Assembly: GCA_022496805.1 (NCBI GenBank) | Contig: CM040085.1 | Span: 27,681,811-27,745,810 of the forward strand | Reading direction: 5' to 3' | DNA: 64,000 nucleotides | Source: Pohlia nutans | Taxonomy: Eukaryota; Streptophyta; Bryopsida; Bryales; Mniaceae | Part shown: one piece after another, positions 57,906 to 64,000 of the stretch | Layout of the letters: every line of letters starts with the position of its first letter | How positions within the stretch are numbered: position 1 is the first letter of the stretch | Notes under the pieces: generated by a model | Seen by the model: only the letters and a program-made list of their open reading frames with translations | Database searches by the model: none | Told to the model about the DNA's origin: nothing | Translations under genes and position numbers: made by a program

Positions 57906-58444
57906 CATGAACAATGGTTGTCAAAGATTGTAATTATAGGAAGAGAACTCCACTCATGGCTTGAACTTTGTTCATGGACCAGTTTTGTTTTTGGATAACT
58001 CTAATGTGAAGATCACATAAGTACGGTTGAATTTATTATATTTTTTAAACAATAAATTGTAATTAAATTTTCAAGATTTTCTTTTGAAATTCAATTAAAG
58101 ATCCCAAATTAACCCAAAAATAAATTAAAATTGTTGTATTGAATTTGGAATAACATGCACTAAGAGATGGTATGTTTTCCATTATTTTAATTCTACTTAT
58201 TTTGGAAAATCAAGTGTAAGGTCTAACTTCTTGAACTAAGGTTGAAACTTGACATAAACCAATTCTGTTATTTAAAAAGAAAATTACAATATCTTATTTG
58301 AGGATCCATACCATACAAATTAGAGTCAACTAGCACAAAACTAGGGAAATTTGGATCGATGAAACTGTCTATGTATGTAGTCAAGAGAATAATCTGAATA
58401 TGTTCATCGTCCACTATGTAGACGCAGACGCGTCAAAGGGTTAA

Positions 58445-59871
58445 TGAAATTTAGAAGTTGTTGCCATTTCATGGGCTCATTTTTTTTTACGGTAGATTCT
58501 TTACTTTCAATAGGTACCCACCAAGGTACGGGGAAAGTTGACCTTTAGTTACAAGTCAGCCGAGTTCTTTTTACAATTGCCTAAATGAAATGAAAGATGG
58601 CAGATGCACTTCCAATTGTAAAAGGATGGTTTGGAGAAATCATCCCTCTTGGAATCAAAGCCCTCGGATGTTTATCCAAAATTGTACTAGGGGATGGAGA
58701 AATGGGCTGGACAAAGTTTATAAAAAAAAGGAAGTGATTATGTAGGATTTACCTAGGTTTGGATAACTTTTGACCCTCCAAGGATTTGTATGGCATGGTG
58801 ACTTAGAGCCACAACCTTCAAACTTGCTATCCTAACTTGTATTATCAAATTAGACAAAGTAAGATGCATGAGCACTACCACTTGTGATCGAGCATTCTTG
58901 GTGCAAAATTTGATAAAAACTAGAGTTAGAAATAAGCTTGCATTAAACAACTTAGTATTTATAATCATAATTGTTTTGGAGGGACCTAATGAAGATTTTG
59001 ATAACTTAATACATGATGCTATTTTGTTGTGGAAAAATGGTGCAAAGTTTAGATATCTCTATCCTAATCTGGAAAGATATCTAACCTCCAAAGTTTGGAT
59101 GCTAGTTGTAGCACAACACACGAAAAAAAATTCAACATAGAACACCAAAATTTGGATTTTTGCCAAACTAGAATCTTAAATTTAGGAAATCAATGAAGGA
59201 AAAAAAAAGTAATTATGAGGTTATTTGACCGAAAAAATAAATAAACCTAGGACAATGTCGATCAAAACAAATAAAAACCGAATGGGACCAAAAAAAAAGG
59301 GGAAACCCACCAAGTTGTGTAAAAACATTCCCCGGACTGTGGTGCCCACCAGAGAACAAATACTCTCTCTATCCCATTTTAAGCTTCTTGATTTCTTTGT
59401 TAATTTGTTCCGCAATAAGCTTCTTATTTGCTCAAACTACTATTTCTATTGGTTCAAGGTCCACACTAAAGTGCTCATGGTCCACACCATTGGGGGAATT
59501 GAGTCTTCCATTTTTAGGGTACATGAAGCTTAATATCGGACAAAGGAGTATGAGTCATCGTCCAAAAGAGCATCCACAAACCTTTTTAAGTAAAATTGTT
59601 CGCCTCATGCCAAAGCCACATAAAGGTAGAGCTGTCAGCCCAGTTGGTGAGAAGGTGAATGAGAAGTAAATTACCAGTGGATGAAAAATTCAATCCGAGT
59701 TTGTTGAGTCTCCAAACATGTTTTTTTTTTTTCTTCTTCTAATTTTGGTGTTGAATAGTAACTACCAATCCAATACTTTGGTTGGCGTTTGCACCATTCC
59801 CTTGAACACCAGTTTGTTAAAACCGGTTGTTGGTTTAAAGCAAAAAAATTATAAAATTTAAAAATATATAT

Positions 59872-59933
<62 letters not shown>

Positions 59934-60006
59934 TCCTTCAATTTTACCTTTGAAAATGGAGGCTGTAGCAGCTGCCAACTCAACTGTTGTGTGTGCTTAG
60001 GCCTTC
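58445..60006. other. intergenic, no gene seen
   Basis: AT-rich with several short overlapping frames (58868-59140, 59225-59669) that show no motif or splice support. Contains the microsatellite at 59864-59929. Confidence 0.4.
59864..59929. repeat. (TA)n / (CA)n microsatellite
   Basis: A short TA run, six CA units, then about 24 TA units. Confidence 0.95.
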
Positions 60007-60165
60007 AGGATGGCAATCAACCCTATTGGAGCATAATTGGTTATAGATTTAGTTCTATTACTAATGTCTAGGTGTTCCCTGGCCTTGCCGAATCTAGCGG
60101 GTTGGTTTGTATTTTATTCTCTCTCTTCTTGCAGTAAAGGTTCCCTTTATTTGTGTCAAAAAAGA
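60007..60165 (+). mobile_element. 5'-truncated copy of the LINE 3' end
   Basis: From GGATGGCAATCAACCC through GTCTAGGTGTTCCC, GTTGGTTTGTATTTT, TTCTTGCAGTAAAGG and CCCTTTATTTGTGTCA this matches the last ~160 bp of the 50-57 kb LINE (read on -), in the opposite genomic orientation, ending in an A-rich tail. It is diverged at roughly one base in six, so it is older. Confidence 0.82.
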
Positions 60166-60171
60166 AAATTT

Positions 60172-60930
60172 GCCTCCCTCACTTTGGGACCTTGCTAGGG
60201 CTAACTACATTCACCAGCTAATCTCGCCCTACTATGATGTGCTAAACATCAATGCAGACCCGGCCAAACACCAACGATTTTATAGCAAATATAGTACAAT
60301 CAAGAGGATGAGATGCAGCTATGATCCTCTTTAAAAAATACAAGTTGTTGGCTTTTGTTCTAATTTCTTAACACCGCCAGGGCATTGAGAACCACAACAA
60401 CATGTAGTGTCAAGCCCCATTTCTGTCGTCCCCTACGGTTATTGTGTGGAAAATTGTTTCGCACCAACTAACCTCATCCTCATTGCTCTCACGGTAGCCT
60501 CCTTTGCCATGAGCCTCTATTGCAGAGAATTGTCACTGTTCTTAGTTAACGAAGCAACCCACCTTTGGAACATTGCCAAGGTTGGTTGCATCTACTTGTG
60601 AGACTATAACTTGCCAAATACTAATGCAAAGCCAAGCTAAACACCAATAGTTTTTAGTGTATGCAACAATAGAAAATAAGATGCAATTGCAGTTTGTTTT
60701 TTTTGTAAACATACATTTTCGTCTTTAGTCTTGATTTCTAAACAATCATGACCAGGGTATTGATAGTTTCACTAGCCTGTCGTGTCCACCATCATTTTTG
60801 TTGTCCTCTGTGGCTACTATGAGGAAAATCACGTCATGTTGTCTTCATCCTGCTTGCATTCCTAACATCCTTTCATATCGTGCGTCTATATTGTGGAGGG
60901 CTATATATGCTCTAAGGGCCTCTTATGTAT
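60172..60930 (+). repeat. diverged tandem duplication, about 373-bp period
   Basis: Matching phrases recur about 373 bp apart: ATCAATGCAGACCCGGCCAA (60247) with CTAATGCAAAGCCAAGCTAA (60620), and TGTCGTCCCCTACGGTTATT (60424) with TGTTGTCCTCTGTGGCTACT (60798). A third partial copy is at 42590-42700. Short open frames here belong to the repeat. Confidence 0.7.
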
Positions 60931-61474
60931 CTATTCAGCAAGATTCTTAGGCCCCGTTTCATTCTTGGATTGGACTATAGTGACGGTTGTTATGTCATAA
61001 TGAGATGTTGAATTCATGCCATCGCCTTACCATTACCCAATCATAAAAGTCACTAATCTTAGGAGTGGTGCTTAGTAACATTGTATATAGTGTTGTTAGT
61101 TACAACAACGACAATCATCTCTATGTCCAAAGGTTAAAAACTAATTTTGTAGTCAATTTTTTTGTCTCATTATTGGTTTTGCAATATATTTTCATTTAAA
61201 AAGAAACTTTATCAAACCTAAATTTACATTTTCCAATAGAACTGGAAGTCGGTTTTTGTATTTGTACAATTAAAATAGTGCTCTAAATTTTAATATATAT
61301 CTTTATTTTTTCTTTGTCAAAAATATGATGTATAATTATAATTTAAAAAAATTACTCCTTCTATCCCATGTTACTTAGCACTTTGGAATTGGACTAAAAT
61401 ATTGAGGATCAATTGCAAGATTTCATATACATAAAATTATAGAAAGTTTTTGTATTCAATGCGCTATGTCACAT
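60931..61474. other. intergenic, no gene seen
   Basis: AT-rich. ACTCCTTCTATCCCATGTTACTTAG at 61354 (about 20 key bases) resembles the CTCCCTCCGTCCCA start of plant Stowaway-type MITEs, but no right end was found. Confidence 0.35.
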
Positions 61475-61614
61475 GTAGAAATGTGGTCTTTGGAAACCAA
61501 GTATTAGTATTAGAGCATGGTGCCCAAAGCCACTATTGACACTAGCTTGCAATAGTGGCTTTGGACACCATATTCTAGCAGTATTGTTTGGTGCCCAAAG
61601 ACCACTCTTTCTAC
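61475..61614. ncRNA. 140-nt near-perfect hairpin, miRNA-precursor-like or short foldback
   Basis: Two arms of ~63 nt flank a short loop (ACACTAGCTTG). Left arm landmarks GTAGAAA, GTGGTCTTTGG and CCCAAAGCCACTATTG are inverted on the right as CAATAGTGGCTTTGG, CCAAAGACCAC and TTTCTAC. About ten mismatches or bulges. Size and pairing suit a plant MIRNA precursor or an siRNA-producing MITE. The sequence alone does not decide. Confidence 0.45.
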
Positions 61615-62462
61615 TAGTGTTTGTGCGTAGAATTTCACATCCAATGTATATTCTTTGAGATCCCAAGTTGTGAAAGATCAGAGACTTTAATTGAGATCGC
61701 AACATGTGAAAATAAGAAACTTTCGTATGCTTGTTGGATTATTCAAACAAAACATTATTCATAATACAAACAACACTTAGAGTTAGAAGGTGTTTTCTTT
61801 TTTTTTGGAATCCTGTCAAGATGACTGTATTACAAAATTTGGATATTTTTTACTATCTTGCCCTTGAAGAAATGAACCTTGAATGACCTTACGAGACTTT
61901 CTTGTACAAAAAGTCAAAATAGCATTGGCATTACAAAACTACTAGCGTAGGATCCTACAATGATTTTAAATTTTATTTTTTAAAATTTCAATTGTGAATC
62001 TAAATTCGTTGAGAAACATGTTTCCGCCTTTTCATTTAACACAAACACAACTAATACAAAGTATAATGCAAGTGTATACATGAGTCTTATTAAATTTAAA
62101 CCAAAAAAGCATCAATTTTTTATTCAAGAAAATGTACATTCAATTTCTTCAAAACTCCATTTCTTCACTTAAACAATTTGCAAGAGCACCTGTAGAATAT
62201 CACTTGACAAAGCCACTCGTAGTAAAACAATAACTGTAGCAATAGACACAAGTAGCATTTTAAGCTTCCTTATGTAAAGTATTTCAACCAATAATAAAGG
62301 CATAGGCTACACTATCTTCTTGAATTATTACCAATAAAATAATATTGTACAAAGTCTCTTCGGCGAATGTAAAATTTGTCCCATCAATTGATTGCTTACA
62401 ATCCAACTCTCCTAATCACTTGAACTTGTCATAGAAGGACTCTTTATCAATTCATTGAGATC
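61615..62462. other. AT-rich intergenic, no gene seen
   Basis: No supported feature. Confidence 0.4.
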
Positions 62463-62870
62463 ATGCTACAAAGTACATATACCAAATCTAATTATGTGAC
62501 TACTAAGTTTTCATTACCAACATTACAAAACAAAAGAGTTGTAGAAAAGGGGACGAAGGCATGTTCGTGTTCAACAAAAATCCCGTATTACTATATTAAA
62601 GTAGGTGGAACACACAATTTCAATGACTTCTTCGGGAACATAACGAGAACCTCCTCATCGGCTCATCTAGGCTCTATACTTAAACATAATACCAATATCA
62701 ACACTCCTAATGCTTATAGTAGAGGCATTGTCCTACTCCAAGGTGCAAGGGATCTTCACAATCTACTCATTTTTAGGATACAAGATATCATCATTGTCAA
62801 CTACTATAAAGAACAAATTGCTACCAAACCAATATTTCAACATACATTTTATGCTTTAAATATACATTAA
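62463..62870 (+). CDS. unrecognised 135-codon open frame
   Basis: True ATG, the longest frame in the last 6 kb. It is rich in Asn, Ile, Tyr and Lys, as expected from AT-rich DNA. No recognised motif, leader or splice border. Most likely fortuitous or a decayed element fragment. Kept only because of its length. Confidence 0.15.
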   Translation: MLQSTYTKSNYVTTKFSLPTLQNKRVVEKGTKACSCSTKIPYYYIKVGGTHNFNDFFGNITRTSSSAHLGSILKHNTNINTPNAYSRGIVLLQGARDLHNLLIFRIQDIIIVNYYKEQIATKPIFQHTFYALNIH

Positions 62871-64000
62871 TTTGTCTAAACTCTTTCCAAGCAAAAATGT
62901 TATCAAGTTACAAAAAGTAAAGAATACCCTCGGGAGGTGCACTTCCTCTTATATTTTGCATACACGTGCCCTCATGACCTATTTATTGAGGGACTATTTA
63001 CTTTGCAGAAAAGATTAAAAGGTATGGGATTTTTCAAAATAAAGGTAAATGCTTGTATTTTAATGCATCCTATTAGTAATTATAATATTTTGGGGGAATC
63101 ATTTTAAAATACCCTATTTTACTTATACTGCGTTTTTTTCCTTATACCCCAAGTAACCAATTTTTTGACTATACTCCATTTTTTTCTACTCGGAGCCCAA
63201 TTGTTGTCTATTTTTTTTTCTTACACCGCATTTTGTTTCTTACACCCCATTTTTTTGGTTCTGTAAGCGATTTTTTTTTTCATGAAGGACATTTTTCTTC
63301 TTACAACGATGAATTGTGAAGTTCAGCCACGATGCTAAACTCATATGTACTAAATCAAAACAATAAACCTAAGGCAAAGGCATGCAACTGAAGCATTGTC
63401 TTAGACTGTGAAATGATATTCAAAACAAGCAATACTCCCACACGCCAACGCTCCTTGCAAATTGCAACCCAGAGACCATTGACAACAATGCCAAAAGACT
63501 AAGAATACAATTATACAAAACTCTAAACCCTAAGTTCTAGTGCAGAAAGGAGACCCCATTGAACGATAATTGCTTGAACCCTAACCTCCTCCGGCAAGCC
63601 ACAATGAAACCAAAAACCCTAACGTCCACTACCCTAGCAATCCCCAAGCGTGCGCCAAAGAAAATTGGAAAGAAGATTGCAATTCAAATAACATGTTGAA
63701 ATTTTCCCTCCCGGTTTGTAGGTAGAGAACATGAACTCCACATTGGATACGTTGGTTCAGTAACGTTCAAGCCAACCAGCATGTGAAGTCATCCATCCAA
63801 GCCTTTTCAACAAAAAATTATCTCTTTTCATCCACTAGCACAGACCCTACCCTAGATCCGCTACCCCTAGTAATTGTTCCATGCTATTTTACATGTACTG
63901 GCTAGATAAAAGAGGCCATTATATGTGATGGTGTTTTACATGTAAACATGTTTCACTATTTAAAAACCCCCTATATTATCTGTACGTTTTTTTGCAAAAT
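62871..64000. other. intergenic with a TTACACC...TTTTTT simple repeat
   Basis: At 63120-63290 degenerate units of (C)TTA(T/C)ACC(C)C(A)ATTTTTTT alternate. Beyond 63300 the sequence is less AT-rich, with several AAACCCTA words (63525, 63576, 63614) that could be the leader of a gene outside the window. No coding exon seen. Confidence 0.4.

Larger units (their letters stand above)
57245..58444. mobile_element. TTAA-family element, 1.2 kb
   Basis: Left TTAACCCTTTAACGTCC, right inverted TTAACCCTTTGACGCGTC, intact TTAA on both sides. The interior has two tRNA-like modules in opposite orientation, about 57500-57570 on + (AGAGGTTCGAATCTCTCT) and 57820-57905 on -. The second belongs to the repeat found at 26380-26600. 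A weak 81-codon frame inside is not accepted. Confidence 0.75.

Noticed and set aside
3951..58444. CCCTAAA words at element ends as interstitial telomere repeats
   Set aside because: Each occurrence is a single unit in a fixed TTAA-CCCCTAAA context, paired with an inverted copy at the other end. There are no tandem telomere arrays.
1..64000. LTR retrotransposons, endogenous viral sequences, CRISPR arrays, rRNA genes
   Set aside because: No paired long direct repeats with TG...CA ends, no gag-pol-integrase or viral motifs, no regularly spaced arrays and no rRNA-like sequence were recognised.

Overview
The window is nuclear DNA of a land plant. The evidence is a membrane-anchored class I-type formin, an ER HSP70 fragment ending in the plant-preferred HDEL signal, a plant L1-type LINE with a DUF4283-like/CCHC ORF1, plant intron borders and AAACCCTAA telo-boxes in 5' leaders. 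The DNA is AT-rich and gene-poor, so it is accessory, repeat-dominated chromatin. Nothing in it fixes the species. A non-seed plant is possible but is not shown.

Layout: 0-1.2 kb is a broken, spliced gene remnant on +. At 4.5-5.3 kb is an intronless CAF1 deadenylase on -, with its promoter to about 5.9 kb. 6-13 kb is decayed repeats. 13.2-16.6 kb is a TTAA-bounded block enclosing a deleted ER-HSP70 pseudogene and another gene's first exon. 17-26 kb is an accumulation of short TTAA-flanked inverted-repeat elements. 27-33.8 kb holds a spliced gene on + encoding an acidic N-terminal region and a trypsin/Deg-like fold whose three catalytic positions all appear replaced. 35.8-39.9 kb is a five-exon formin on -, with a TTAA element inside an intron. 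41-49 kb is a MITE field, including a Tc1-type element nested in a foldback element. 50.0-57.2 kb is a complete L1-type LINE on - with a target-site duplication. 57-64 kb is further repeats, a truncated copy of the same LINE tail, a 373-bp tandem duplication and a miRNA-like hairpin.

The dominant unexplained signal is a dispersed family of non-autonomous elements, at least 13 complete and several partial. Their ends read TTAA-CCC(C/T)TAAA(C/G)G and its complement. They range from 0.25 to 3.4 kb, and they nest and abut one another. TTAA followed by CCC is the signature of the piggyBac superfamily, which is not a usual component of land-plant genomes. The largest carries host gene pieces with their introns. 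No transposase for this family is in the window.

Only CAF1, the formin and the Deg-like gene look like functional host genes. They are unrelated to each other and do not form a pathway.
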